Below, in pieces: positions 44,570 to 53,849 of a stretch of 64,000 bases of DNA (positions are counted from its first letter, which is position 1; every line of letters begins with the position of its first letter). The notes under the pieces are model-generated. The model had not been told where the DNA came from, made no database searches, and saw only the letters and a list, made by a program, of their open reading frames with translations. This stretch comes from Streptacidiphilus sp. 4-A2 (GTDB lineage: Bacteria; Actinomycetota; Actinomycetes; Streptomycetales; Streptomycetaceae), in the NCBI GenBank assembly GCA_014284505.1, contig JAAFYY010000003.1, positions 62,001 through 126,000 of the forward strand, written 5' to 3'. The position numbers and the translations under genes were made by a program.

Positions 44570-45360
44570 CGCCCCACCCCGCCGCAACCGCGGCCCCGGT
44601 CAGGCCAGGGCTGACGAGCACCCCTCCGTGCAGCGGCCGCTCCAGCGGCGCCTGCAGCCGGCGGCCCCACAGCGCGTGGTAGACCACCGGCAGCACCACC
44701 AGAGGATTGCCCACCGCCCGCACCCCTCGACCAGCGGCCGCGGCCGCGCGAACGCCTCCAGCACCGCCGCCTCCACCCGCGCCTCGCCGCGGAACCGCGG
44801 ATGCCGGTACCCCGCCAGCCACCGCACATTGCCCGCCACCACCGGATCCGGCACCCGCAGCCGCCGGTAGACCCACCCGACCTGCGCACACGCCGCCCCC
44901 ACCGCCACCGCCGCGCGCTGCGCCGCGGTCCCGCCCGCGCCGGGGGTGCCGGGGCAGTCGGCCAGCAGCCCGGTGCCGTCGGCGTAGCGGCGAACAGCTG
45001 CGGCACCCACGACCGCACCACCGCGGTGTCCTGCGGGTCGCGCCACAGCAACCGCACCGGGCGCCCGGCCAGGGCGACCACCCGCGGGTCGCGGTCCAGC
45101 AGCATCAACTGCAGGACCATCGCGGCGGACCCGTGCGCGACATGGCCACCGGTGGTGGCCGACCACCACCACCCCGGCCCCCACCGCTTGCCCGGAACGA
45201 TCGGGAACGCCGACACCGGCCGCAGGTCCTCGAACCGCACCCGGCCCGCGGCCTGCTCCCACCGCTCCTGCTCCAGGCACCCGTCTGTCGCGAAGACCGT
45301 CTCGAAGCCCCCCTCGGGAAGGTCCGCATCCCTCGGCAAGCGCGTGCTCTGATCTGCCAT
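44566..45360 (-). CDS. tnsA: TnsA-like endonuclease subunit, frameshifted
   Basis: ATG 45360 (MADQSTRLPRDADLPEGGFE) is chosen over 45369. The text reads FEDLRPVSAFPIVPGKRWGP, HVAHGSAAMVLQLMLLDRDP, LAGRPVRLLWRDP and WVPQLFARYADGTGLLADCP, matching the E/D/K-type nuclease order of actinobacterial TnsA-like heteromeric transposase subunits. One shift is needed near 44990; the C-terminal region (ARVEAAVLEAFARPRPLVEG, then VVLPVVYHALWGRRL) needs others, and the final frame ends GTGA with the transposase. TnsA cuts the transposon 5' ends, allowing cut-and-paste transposition. Its catalytic triad was not mapped exactly. Confidence 0.72.
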   Translation of the reverse strand: MADQSTRLPRDADLPEGGFETVFATDGCLEQERWEQAAGRVRFEDLRPVSAFPIVPGKRWGPGWWWSATTGGHVAHGSAAMVLQLMLLDRDPRVVALAGRPVRLLWRDPQDTAVVRSWVPQLFAATPTAPGCWPTAPAPPARAGPRRSARRWRWGRRVRRSGGSTGGCGCRIRWWRAMCGGWRGTGIRGSAARRGWRRRCWRRSRGRGRWSRGAGGGQSSGGAAGGLPRAVGPPAAGAAGAAAARRGARQPWPDRGRGCGGVGR

Positions 45361-45411
45361 GACGGTCATTCAAGTAGGTGAGAAAGCCGCAGATAGAGCA
45401 GTACGGCAACC

Positions 45412-45433
45412 GCTGCACCCCTTCGGGTGCAGC
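45412..45433. terminator. Hairpin upstream of tnsA
   Basis: GCTGCACCC at 45412-45420, loop CTTC, GGGTGCAGC at 45425-45433: a perfect 9-bp stem 50 bp upstream of the tnsA start. It may be a transposon-end structure, terminator or attenuator. Confidence 0.5.
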
Positions 45434-45597
45434 TCCTGCGAAGCCATCCCACGGAGGTCTCTGCCGTGCTACTGCGATGCCTTGGCTACGTGCCCTCGCC
45501 GTTCCTGCGGTGCGCGCCGGCGAGGATTGCAGACGTGTCCTGCCCGGCTGCAGCCCACACGCCTCTAGTCACGTTCCGTGCCCATGGGGCGCTCGAA

Positions 45598-45900
45598 GCA
45601 AAGTAAATGCAAGTTTCATTGCATAAGAGTTGATATATTGACGAACTTATTTTACCGCCGAAGGGAAAGTGAAGGGAAATTCGATTCCCATTTCCAGGTA
45701 AATAAAATTTTACATCCTTGCAGGTCAGACGCCATGTGGTGCTGGGTCAACTCGCCCTAATATGCCTGCCCTTGACTACTTGTCTGATTCTGATAGGCTC
45801 TTTAATAATCCAAAGAAGCGGCTCCGCGGCGAGATCCACTCGCTGCGGCTTTGCTGTTTCTGAAGAAGGGAATCCCCATGATCCATCAACAACTAGTTAC
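45598..45900. other. AT-rich island with short inverted repeats, candidate transposon end
   Basis: This stretch is strikingly AT-rich for the window (roughly 40% GC by eye). It includes ATGCAA-6-TTGCAT at 45607-45624, GGGAAATTCGATTCCC near 45680, and GTAAATAAAATTTTAC near 45700. It lies between tnsA and the small membrane gene, where one end of a Tn7-like element is expected. No direct-repeat target site was established. Confidence 0.5.
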
Positions 45901-45912
45901 TAGGAGTAAGCA

Positions 45913-46137
45913 ATGGCAGGAGTACCGCAGAGCGGTCAGATACCGACCAACGCCCAGACACAGGGCCCGTCCAGATGGCAGAAGCTGCTGATCCAGGCGG
46001 CCGGACCAATCCTCGCTGCGATCGTGACAGCGATCCTTCCCGGCCACCTGGCACACCCAGCACCAGTCACGGTGACAAACACGTGCTACTCGTGCCAGCT
46101 GACGAACGGCTCATCCTTCGGCGGTGGTGTTCACTGA
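45913..46137 (+). CDS. Small membrane protein
   Basis: ATG 45913 follows AGGAGTAAGCA. The 74-residue product reads MAGVPQSGQIPTNAQTQGPS, then one span LLIQAAGPILAAIVTAILPG and a tail with NTCYSCQLTNGSS, whose CxxC could bind a metal or form a disulphide. It is on the opposite strand to the neighbours and has its own terminator. No family is recognised. Confidence 0.6.
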   Translation: MAGVPQSGQIPTNAQTQGPSRWQKLLIQAAGPILAAIVTAILPGHLAHPAPVTVTNTCYSCQLTNGSSFGGGVH

Positions 46138-46161
46138 CCTTCTGCTCCGGTTAGCTCGTCA

Positions 46162-46183
46162 GAGGCCCGCTTCGGCGGGCCTC
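46162..46183. terminator. Terminator after the small membrane gene
   Basis: GAGGCCCGC TTCG GCGGGCCTC at 46162-46183, a perfect 9-bp stem with a stable TTCG loop, 25 bp after the stop at 46137. Confidence 0.75.
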
Positions 46184-46274
46184 GAGCGTTTCCGGGCCTG
46201 CCCGTGGTCTGCCCTATCGGAGGTGGTCCGGGCGCGGCAGCCGTGGCGGCTCTCCGCAGCTCCTGGTGGCGCGG

Positions 46275-47258
46275 TCAGTCTGTCGCGTCGGGGTGGGTCA
46301 GGTCCTCCAGGGTGATGCGGACCGGTGTGGCTTTGCCTGACTTGCTCGCGGTGTGCAGGGGCGGCAGGGCGCGGACGGTGATGAAGTACACGCGGACGCC
46401 CGAGAGTTCGATGTAGGGCGGCCACAGGTCGGTCGGGCCCTGGGTGGGGAGCTGGAGGATCCTGTCGCTGATGTTGTAGATGGTCAGGTAGGCGGTGTTC
46501 TTGCCGTAGTCGTGGGCGTACTTGATGATCTGGTGGACGCCCTTGGCGATGTAGTTCCTGCCGCGGCTGCCGGCGTCGAAGACCTTGCCGTCGCAGACGA
46601 GGGCGTCGTCGGTGCCCAGCTCGCCCACCAGGTCTGCTTCTCCGGATGCGGAGCGCGGTTTGGCGTGGGTGATGTGGTTACCGTCGAGGTAGAGGAATCG
46701 CTGCAGGTCGAGGTTGTAGACCTCCTCGCCGCTGGCGGTGTTCGCCTTGAAACGGGCGTACAGTTCCTCGCGGTCGAACCACTCGAGCCGTGTCCGGTAG
46801 CGCTCCAAGGTGTGCAGGATGCTGCCCTGGGCGCCTACCTGCTCGCTCAGGAAGTCGAACAGCGGCTGCAGGACGTCCTGGGCGAACGCTCTCCACCCGT
46901 CCTGCATGGTGCGTTCCCCGCTGTAGGCCATGGCCATCCGCCAAACCCCGTCGCTGTCGTCGCGTGCGGTGCTCTCCGCGATGTCCTGCAGCAACTGCCA
47001 GACAAGACTCGCCCGCCCTGCTTCAGTACGGCTGTGCCAGGAGAACCGCACCCCGCGGCCGAGACCGGCCTTGAACGCTTCGTAGTCGAGGTCGGGTTCT
47101 TCTCGGAGTGCTTCAGCGAGCAGCCCTTGGAGCGCTGGCTGAGCCTCGATCCAGGCGACGGTCAGGTGGATCTCGTGGCCGGCGCTGGTGGCCGCGACGG
47201 TCACCAGCCTGCGCAGCCGCTCGCGGACGGCCACCTGCAGCTGCTGCTGATACTTCAT
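46275..47258 (-). CDS. Putative PD-(D/E)XK nuclease
   Basis: ATG 47258 overlaps the stop of the zinc-ribbon gene. The intact 327-residue protein has an N-terminal helical half (residues 1-170; IHLTVAWIEAQPALQGLLAE, WQLLQDIAESTARDDSDG) and a C-terminal nuclease-like half: GEADLVGEL (D209), then VCDGKVFD (D223, K225) and IAKGVHQIIKYAHDYGKNTA with Q243. This is the order and spacing of the D...DxK active site with a following helix. Restriction, transposition and phage-defence nucleases share it. Operon mates are a zinc-ribbon protein and a TniQ-like protein. No family name is assigned. Confidence 0.65.
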   Translation of the reverse strand: MKYQQQLQVAVRERLRRLVTVAATSAGHEIHLTVAWIEAQPALQGLLAEALREEPDLDYEAFKAGLGRGVRFSWHSRTEAGRASLVWQLLQDIAESTARDDSDGVWRMAMAYSGERTMQDGWRAFAQDVLQPLFDFLSEQVGAQGSILHTLERYRTRLEWFDREELYARFKANTASGEEVYNLDLQRFLYLDGNHITHAKPRSASGEADLVGELGTDDALVCDGKVFDAGSRGRNYIAKGVHQIIKYAHDYGKNTAYLTIYNISDRILQLPTQGPTDLWPPYIELSGVRVYFITVRALPPLHTASKSGKATPVRITLEDLTHPDATD

Positions 47259-47494
47259 CAGGAAAAGCCCTTCAAGGCACTGCGGAGCTGCTGTTCGATG
47301 ACGGCGCCGGCCGTGTGGGCTGTCCCCGTGGCGTCCTGCAGTCGGATCAGGCTGTAACAGCAGGGGCAGCGGACGAAGCTCTGGACCGTGACTTCGACAA
47401 GCTGGATCCACAAGGGGTAGTGGCACTGCGGACAGGGGACTTCCAGGTCTGCGCGCAGTAGCCGGGTGCGGAGCGCTTCACTCACAGGGGGCAT
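47258..47494 (-). CDS. Zinc-ribbon protein preceding the nuclease
   Basis: ATG 47494 gives MPPVSEALRTRLLRADLEVP, 78 residues. CPQCHYPLWIQLVEVTVQ and CPCCYSLIRLQD form a four-cysteine zinc ribbon, and a short helix follows (GAVIEQQLRSALKGF). Its stop and the nuclease start overlap by one base, so the two are probably made together and may interact. The start lies 70 bp downstream of the tniQ-like gene's stop. Confidence 0.7.
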   Translation of the reverse strand: MPPVSEALRTRLLRADLEVPCPQCHYPLWIQLVEVTVQSFVRCPCCYSLIRLQDATGTAHTAGAVIEQQLRSALKGFS

Positions 47495-47564
47495 CCTCTC
47501 GTGAGGGTCTGACAGGGGGGACCGAGCCGATGGAACGGCGCTGCCGCCTCGCTGCACCCCTGCC

Positions 47565-48986
47565 TCATGCCGGTGCTGGGCCGGGGCGGTATCCGTACTG
47601 GTCCTCCAGGTCGTCGCGGTGCTCGTCGATGTCGTGCTTGAGGTCTTCGGCGGGGATGTGGGTCCAGGTGGCGAGGCTGTTCAGGGGATGCCTGCGTTCT
47701 GGGCGCTGCTGGCCACAGCGGTGACGGCTTGGTCGAGGGTGGCGATGGTCTGGTTGAGGGTGTCGAGCAACTGCCGGGTGGCGGTGGCGAGGGGTGCGGT
47801 GTCGTGGAGGTCGAGTGAGGCCAGCAGGTCGGTGGCGTCGCGGATCTTGTCGTTGATCCAGGTGCGTTCGGGGCGGGGGACGGTGGCGCGCCAGGTGATG
47901 GTGCCGTCGGCGCGCTGGGCCAGGGTCCGCAGCTGCGCCGCGACGGATGTGGGTTGGTCCTCGCGCGGGATCCACCAGGGGTCCAGTCCCCAGTCGCCGG
48001 GTTGCCCCATTCCGCGGCGGCGGCGCACGAGCGCTCCCCACCATCTGCTCAGGACGCTGCTGTCGGGGACGGCACCGGCCTGGCCGAGCCAGGGCCGGTC
48101 GAGCCTGCGTCCGAGTTCCTGTGCGAACTCTCCGTCGGGCGGGAAGAGCCGGATGCGTTCGGCGCCGCTGTCGCGCCACACCATCTCCGCGACGGCCGGG
48201 TCGAGCAGGGCCTCTGCCAGGGCCACGACTTCGGGGAAGACCACCGGTTCGCGGGCGACCGCCCGCCACCACCAGAACTGCGCCCCGCGTCACCGCCAGC
48301 CAGCTGGTGCAGGCGGGCGGGCCAGATCCGCTCGTCCGTCCACTCCAGGGCCAGGTCCCACCACTGGCACACCACTGCCCGCGCGACCGCGAACACCGCC
48401 TCCGGCGCCACCTGCGCCGCGGTGGCCCTTCGGACCACGGCCAGCCACCGGCGCTGCGCCGCCACGATGTCCGGGCAGCCGCTCAGGTCGAGGTGTTCCA
48501 GGTCGTGCCCCTCCCCGGCGCCCAGGGTCCAGCGCCGGTGGCGTCGGCAGACCCGCTGCCACCCCTCGCGGTACCGCATGGCGACCACCGGCTGCCCGGT
48601 GCGCCGGGCGGTGCACAGCCGGCACGCGTAGGCGACGGGGCCGTGGGCCGCTGCTCCGGACTGCCAGCCGGCCCTGCGGGCGCCCGTCGGTGACCGGGGC
48701 GCTGAACAGGGCCGGCCCGCCTGTCCAAGTGGGCAGGGCGCGTTCCAGGGTGGCGGGGTCGGCGCGGCACATGGCCGCCAGCAGGTCCTGCCCGGCGGGG
48801 TCGAGCAGCACTTCGGCGTCGGGGCGCACCCCGCTGGTGCCGGGGAGCGCGGGGATGGTTCCGCCACTGCCACGACGTCCGCAGGTCGGTGGCCGTCATG
48901 CCGTACCGGGCGGCGATCCTTCCCAGCAGAGACCACGTGGTCTCCGCCGGGAGCGGCGGGATCCGCAAAGCACCAGCCTGAGTCAC
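47565..48986 (-). CDS. Second TniQ-like protein, frameshifted
   Basis: GTG 48986 begins MTQAGALRIPPLPAETTWSL, then LGRIAARYGM, the N-terminal TniQ signature. After two or three single-base changes the zinc part appears: ACRLCTARRTGQPVVAM and VCRRHRRWTL, followed by AQRRWLAVVRRATAAQVAPE. The C-terminal half (VVALAEALLDPAVAEMVWRD, IPREDQPTSVAAQLRTLAQR) is helical with a final DLKHDIDEHRDDLEDQYGYR. About 470 residues. It differs from the tniQ at 40049 and is not adjacent to tniB; it heads an operon with the zinc-ribbon and nuclease genes. Confidence 0.7.
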
Positions 48987-49017
48987 AGAGTCCCTCTATC
49001 CCTTCGCCTCTGGACAG

Positions 49018-49760
49018 CTATCGAGCACCGCTACACCACCCGATCAGGGGCGCGCTATGGGCGGGCCGCGGGTGTGGGTAGATCAGCCGTGTGGCGTTGA
49101 CGGTGGCCACCAGGCTGCTGCCGGCTTGCAGGCCGAGCTCGGCCAGCAGGGCCTGCTGGCCCGCTTCGAGCCCGTGGTAGCGGCGGCGCTGCTCCACCAG
49201 CCAGGACCTGGCCGATCGGTCCAGTCCAGGAAAGAGCGGACTCATGTCATCGCCGCCTACATCCCGCAGCTGCTGCTGTACCCGCTCGAAGGAGCGCTGC
49301 CACAGCAGGTGCCAGGGCGGGCACCACCACGGGTCGATCTGCGACAGAACAGCGGCGCGGTCGGCAGACAGCACACCGCGCCCCTGCTGGCTGCGGCGTC
49401 CGGCAAGCCATCGGCCCAGCGGGTATCCCTCGTGCACGGTCTTGGTCCCGACCCCTGCCAGGCTGCCGTGCTCGGCGACCCACCGCCGAGCATGGGACAG
49501 AGCTTCCTGCTCGCCAGCTCGCAGATTGCCGCCGCGGACGAGCAGCCCGCGCGGCAGCAGCATCGACGCCCAGTTCCGCCAGCAGACGTCGCTGCTCCGG
49601 ATGCAGTTCCGGGTACCGACGGCACTGCAGGTACAACCACTCACCCAAGCTGATGCCAGTACCGGGAAATCCCTGCCGCGCGTCCAAGACGCCGTAATCC
49701 CGGGCATGGACCCTGGCCTGAGAAGCGAGTCCCAAACCGAAGGTAGGGTCACGTTTTCCC
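49018..49760 (-). pseudogene. C-terminal fragment of a helicase-associated-domain protein
   Basis: The text repeats the helicase-associated pattern: PGTGISLGEWLYLQCRRYPE (after a shift) and later LGRWLAGRRSQQG, each with LLAELG or ID..WW endings, including HARRWVAEHGSLAGVGTKTV and DPWWCPPWHLLWQRSFERVQ. The N-terminal DEAD/DEAH helicase part is not present; frames change near 49590 and 49690. The left part ends at about 49760, so this is a remnant of a larger helicase gene that was cut by rearrangement. Confidence 0.6.
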
Positions 49761-49837
49761 AGGTGAGGTGTGTGGCCGTCGGTCGGTAGGCATGCTCGGA
49801 GCGTCGTGTCGGTGCGGGGCGTGCTGGGAGGTGGCGG

Positions 49838-50329
49838 ATGCCGTCGGTGCTGGGAGTGTTGGAGCGGCGCGAGCGGGTGGCGCTGGCCCGGGCAGAGGAG
49901 TTGCGGGCCGAGTTGGAGCGGCTTCAGGCTGCTGTGGCCGAGGCGGATGAGGCCGCGCGGCGCGCGGTTATCGCCCGCGAGGAGACGGTCGTGGCCTTGG
50001 CTGAGGCGGCCGAGGAAGCCGTCGTGGTCGGTGTGCCGGTGAATTTGCCGGCCGCGGGTGTTGCTGGGCCGCGGGTGGAGGTCCCGCTGTGGTGCGAGGG
50101 GGTGGGGATCGAGGTGCTGCCGCCCGAGTGCGCGCGGATCGTGGCCCTGGTCCAGGAGGATGCCGCCGGTGGCGGGGACGGAGTGCGGGCACGGGCGATG
50201 CGCGAGCATCTGGGCTGGTCAGCCAGTGATGCGCGGGAGCAGGCAGCGCGGTTTCGGGCGAAGCGGCTGGTCGAGCGGGGCTGGTTGACCGAGGGGCGGC
50301 CAGGGCTGTTCAGGCCGCGGGCCGCTTGA
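49838..50329 (+). CDS. Coiled-coil/winged-helix protein commonly found beside streptomycete ISs
   Basis: ATG 49838 gives MPSVLGVLERRERVALARAE, a long N-terminal coiled coil (about residues 5-55), then a C-terminal winged-helix-like unit (VRARAMREHLGWSASDAREQ, RFRAKRLVERGWLTEGRPGL). Proteins with this MPSVLxxLExRE start and RAKRLVxRGWL end often accompany transposase genes in Streptomyces. It is convergent with the IS5 transposase and overlaps it by 20 bp. No function is established. Confidence 0.75.
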   Translation: MPSVLGVLERRERVALARAEELRAELERLQAAVAEADEAARRAVIAREETVVALAEAAEEAVVVGVPVNLPAAGVAGPRVEVPLWCEGVGIEVLPPECARIVALVQEDAAGGGDGVRARAMREHLGWSASDAREQAARFRAKRLVERGWLTEGRPGLFRPRAA

Positions 50330-51203
50330 CGCGGCGCGGTGCTGGTCGGCCGGAGCGGGCCAGGCGGCGGGTGGCCGGGATGCTCGCGGCCCACCAGGCC
50401 ATCGCCTCGGCACTGTCGATGCGGGTCTCGTAGTCCCGGGCCAGCCGCCGGGCCCGGATCAGCCAGGAAAAACTGCGCTCCACGACCCAGCGGCGCGGAA
50501 GCACCACGAACCCCTTGGCGTCGTCGCTGCGCTTGACGACGGTCAGCGCGAGGGTCAGGACGGCGTGGGCGAAGGTGACCAGCCAGCCGGTGTAGGCGCC
50601 GTCGGCCCAGACCAGAGTGATGCGGTGGTGTTCGGCGCGCAGTTGTTCCAGGAGGTCGCGGCCGGCGTCGTTGTCCTTGACCGACGCGGCGGTGACGATC
50701 ACGGCCAGCAGCAGGCCGAGGGTGTCCACGGCGATGTGTCGTTTGCGGCCGTTGATTTTCTTCCCGGCGTCGTAGCCGCGGGTGGCGGCGCCGACGGTGG
50801 CGTCAGCCTTGACCGACTGCGAGTCGATGATCGCGGCGGTGGGTTCTTCCTTCTTGCCGGCCAGTTCGCGCAGCATCTTGCGCAGTCGGCCGTAGAGCTC
50901 CTTGGTGTAGTCGTTGTCGCGCCAGCGGCGGAAGAACCGGTATGCCGCTCGCCACTTGGGGAAGTCGGCGGGCAGGCCGGCCCAGCGCACGCCCTCGGTG
51001 ACCAGGTAGCGCACGGCGTCGATCATCTGCCGGTGGCAATAGCCCTCCGGGCGGCCGCCGCGTCCGTTCAGCCAGGCCGGGACCGGCAGCAGCGGCCGCA
51101 CGATCGCCCACTCCGCGTCGGTCAGGTCGGAGCCGTAGCGGCGGGTTCGGTCGGGCTGGTCAGCGGCATTCCCGAGCCGGTGTGCGAGGCAATCGCACGA
51201 CAT
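50310..51203 (-). mobile_element. IS5-family transposase (intact) and element core
   Basis: The preferred start, ATG 51203, gives MSCDCLAHRLGNAADQPDRT; 51248 is an alternative. The DDE transposase is intact: RRYGSDLTDAEWAIVRPLLP, AIIDSQSVKADATVG (first D), VWADGAYTGWL (second D) and RRWVVERSFSWLIRARRLAR (E region). It is a typical streptomycete IS5-group element, about 0.9-1 kb. Terminal inverted repeats and target duplication were not identified. A terminator-like hairpin guards the upstream side. Confidence 0.9.
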
Positions 51204-51250
51204 GCCGGAGCTGGACGCGGACGGAGCGAACACGGCACAGTGGGACACCA

Positions 51251-51302
51251 GGGCCTCCTGATGGTTCGTTGACTCGACATCACCGAACTGCGCAGGAGGC
51301 CC
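51251..51302. terminator. Hairpin upstream of the IS5 transposase
   Basis: GGGCCTCCTG at 51251-51260 pairs with CAGGAGGCCC at 51293-51302; within the loop, GGTTCG and CGAACTG also pair in part. Followed by TTCTTCT, it should stop transcription from entering or leaving the element. Confidence 0.6.
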
Positions 51303-51540
51303 TTCTTCTATGCGCCGGCCGCGGAGCGATCACCCGAACGAGCCTGATAGGCACGGAAGTTCGAGTGTCAGTCGTGTCCCTCGGTTTGGGAATCGCTTCT
51401 GACCCCACACAGGGAACCAGCCCACGGCGCCCAGCGGGCCGCCAAACCTCCTGCCGAGGGGATTGCCATCGGTTACGGTTCCTGCAACCAGCCATCCAGT
51501 AAGCAGAAATGGCACCGCAGCACGCCAAGGAGACCATCCG

Positions 51541-52490
51541 GTGACCGTGCCGGAGCCCGGCCGTGAGGCGATGGCCGAGGGCATCGTGGAGCGGGTCGTC
51601 TTCATCGACGGCAACGGATTCACCGTGCTGCTCCTGGGCACCGGAGCGGATGAGCCCCTCAAAGCGTCAGGGGGAGTTCCTCCAGGGCGCCCAGCCGGGG
51701 GGAGCCTGTGCCTGACCGGCTCCTGGCGCCACCACCCCACCCACGGGATGCAGTTTGCCGCCACCGACTGCACCCACGCCCTGCCCGCCTCCCTGTACGC
51801 GATGCGCCGCCACCTCGCCTCCGGACTGATCAAGGCATCGGTCCCGAACTCGCCGACGCCATCGTCGCCGAGTTCGGCACCGCCCACCCATACAGGTCCT
51901 GGGACGCGCCCCGGGAGGACCATCAGATCGGCCCCGGCCGACACGCCCGCATCATCGAGGCATGGAAGATCCACCAGGACATCCGCGACCTGACCCTGTT
52001 CCTGCATGGCGCCCGCCCCGGCGGACACGCTCCCAGGATCTGCCACCACCTTTCCACCGAGACGGGCGACGCCACTGACCTGATTCAGCACTACGCCTAC
52101 CGCCTGACCGAAGTCCGCGGTATCGGCTTCCACCACGCTGATGCCGTAGCCCAGTGACTCGGCGTCCCCCGGCAGAGCCAGCAGCTGCTGCGCGCCTGCC
52201 TCCTCCACGCCCTGGACCAGAGCGCGGCGCGGGGCCACCGCTACCTCCCCGAGTCAGCACTGCTACGTAGGCCGGTGCCCTGCTGGACCAGGACCGGGCG
52301 CCCATTTTCTGTCCGTGGGTGACACCGACCAACTCCCCAGCATCGGACGGGGCACGACCTCTTGTGCGTCCCCGCCATCGCCCGCACCGCCCTGCGCCAC
52401 GTCTTCCGCCAGGAACAGGGCGGTGCGATCACCACCAACGCCCACCGCATCATCGCTTTTACGACGCGGCGAACCCGGCAGGGGCTGGGC
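51541..52490 (+). pseudogene. RecD-like helicase remnant with internal deletion
   Basis: GTG 51541 begins VTVPEPGREAMAEGIVERVV, an OB-like N-terminus of RecD2-type helicases, followed after a shift by IGPELADAIVAEFGTAHPYR, the helix-hairpin-helix region, and AYRLTEVRGIGFHHADAVAQ. An in-frame TGA interrupts at 52155 before LGVPRQSQQLLRACLLHALD. After about 52260 the Walker A and B part is missing, and the next recognisable text is VGDTDQLPSIGRG (motif III) with VFRQEQGGAITTNAHRII (motif IV) near 52315-52450. Internal deletion, stop and frameshifts make this a pseudogene. Confidence 0.75.
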
Positions 52491-52545
52491 CGGTCTCCAC
52501 TGAGTATCAGGAGCGGGCCTCGCGACAGATCGCCCGTGGGGGTGG

Positions 52546-53849
52546 TCAATGCCGCAGGCTGGCTGCCGACCGGGTGAGTGCGGTTTTGATTCGGTTTCCG
52601 GCCCGGAGCAGGAAGCAGGTCGGTAGGAATACGGAGTCGGCGGAAAGCATGGCGAGGGAGAAGAAGGGGAGGCCCAGGACTACGGCGATGCAGAGGTGTT
52701 CCGTGAACATGACTGCCAGTAGGATGTTCTTGGCTTTGCGGTTGAGGATTGCGAAGGGGAAGAGGACCTGGATGAAGACGGTTCCGTAGGTGATGATGAA
52801 GACGGTTATGGTGCTGGCTGTCAGTAGGTTCGACAGAAAGGGCCAGACCTGGAAGTAGGCGATGTGGACGGGGAAGTAGACGGCGGTGCCGTGCTGCCAT
52901 AGGCTACCTTGTATTTTTTCCCAGCCAGCGGTTCCGTAGATGATGCATACCTGCGCGGCGATGATGAGCATGGCGCAGTTGTGCAGCATGTTCCCGGAGA
53001 ATTCCAGGAAAGTATCAAGGTTGCCCCCGGGGCTTTTGCGGTGTGCCCGGTAGCGCACGCCGCAGCCGAGCCAGATCGTCCAGAAAACTGTTGCCCAGCC
53101 GGCGAGTGGGGGCCAGGAGGTCGGCGTCCCGAAGCTGAGCATCCCGGGTGTGGCGAAACCTGTGGCCTGGCTGCCGGCCAGAAGCGCGCCGAGCAGTACC
53201 CAAAGGATGATGCCTGTGCGGTCTTCGGCCGGCAGGGTCCGTTCGCAGGCGCTTCTGCGGCGTGCGTCCAGCGACCAGACTTGCCCGGAGCGAGTGAATG
53301 CCAGGTAGACGGCCATCAGCTGCATTACATTGTCCCCGCCGTCACCCAGCCAGACATCGCGGTTCTCAATGGACAGGACCATGATCATGAAAAGTACGGA
53401 CATCGTGCGGGTACGCCAGCCGAGCATGGTGAGAACGCTGACCACGATGGCGGCCGTATAGATGAGTTCGAACCATATGCGGTCGGGTGACCAGGCCAGG
53501 AGGGTGAAGGCGTGGGTCTGCGCGAGTTGCTGCCGCAAAAGCCCCGTGCTCCAAGGGCTCAAGTCCCCGTAGAGAAGCCGGCGGTTGGGCCACTCGCGCA
53601 GCAGGAACCCCCGAAGGTGAACGCAACGCCGATGCGCAGCAAGGCGGCCTGGTAGGGGGCGTTGGCCTGGGTGGTGAAACGCTCCCAACGACCCACGAAT
53701 TGCTGCTTTATGTTGTAACCGGGTCGCACTGAGGCTGCCAGCGGCCTTTGCCGGGGGTGACCTTCAGGTGTAGCGGACGCTGTGGCGGTATCGCCGGCCG
53801 TCCCATGCGGAGAGCCGGGGAGTTGCTCACTGACACTGTCCGGGGTCAT
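52546..53849 (-). CDS. HTTM-domain membrane protein, frameshifted near the start
   Basis: ATG 53849 begins MTPDSVSEQLPGSPHGTAGD, then NIKQQFVGRWERFTTQANAP. A shift near 53605 joins LLRIGVAFTF to GFLLREWPNRRLLYGDLSPW. The main body has many spans and the HTTM-type features LAWSPDRIWFELIYTAAIVV, FMIMVLSIENRDVWLGDGGD, NVMQLMAVYLAF and CIIYGTAGWEKIQGSLWQHG. About 430 residues. HTTM proteins are related to vitamin K-dependent carboxylases by fold, but functions in bacteria are mostly unknown. It is translationally coupled with the DUF5819 gene upstream. Confidence 0.83.
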
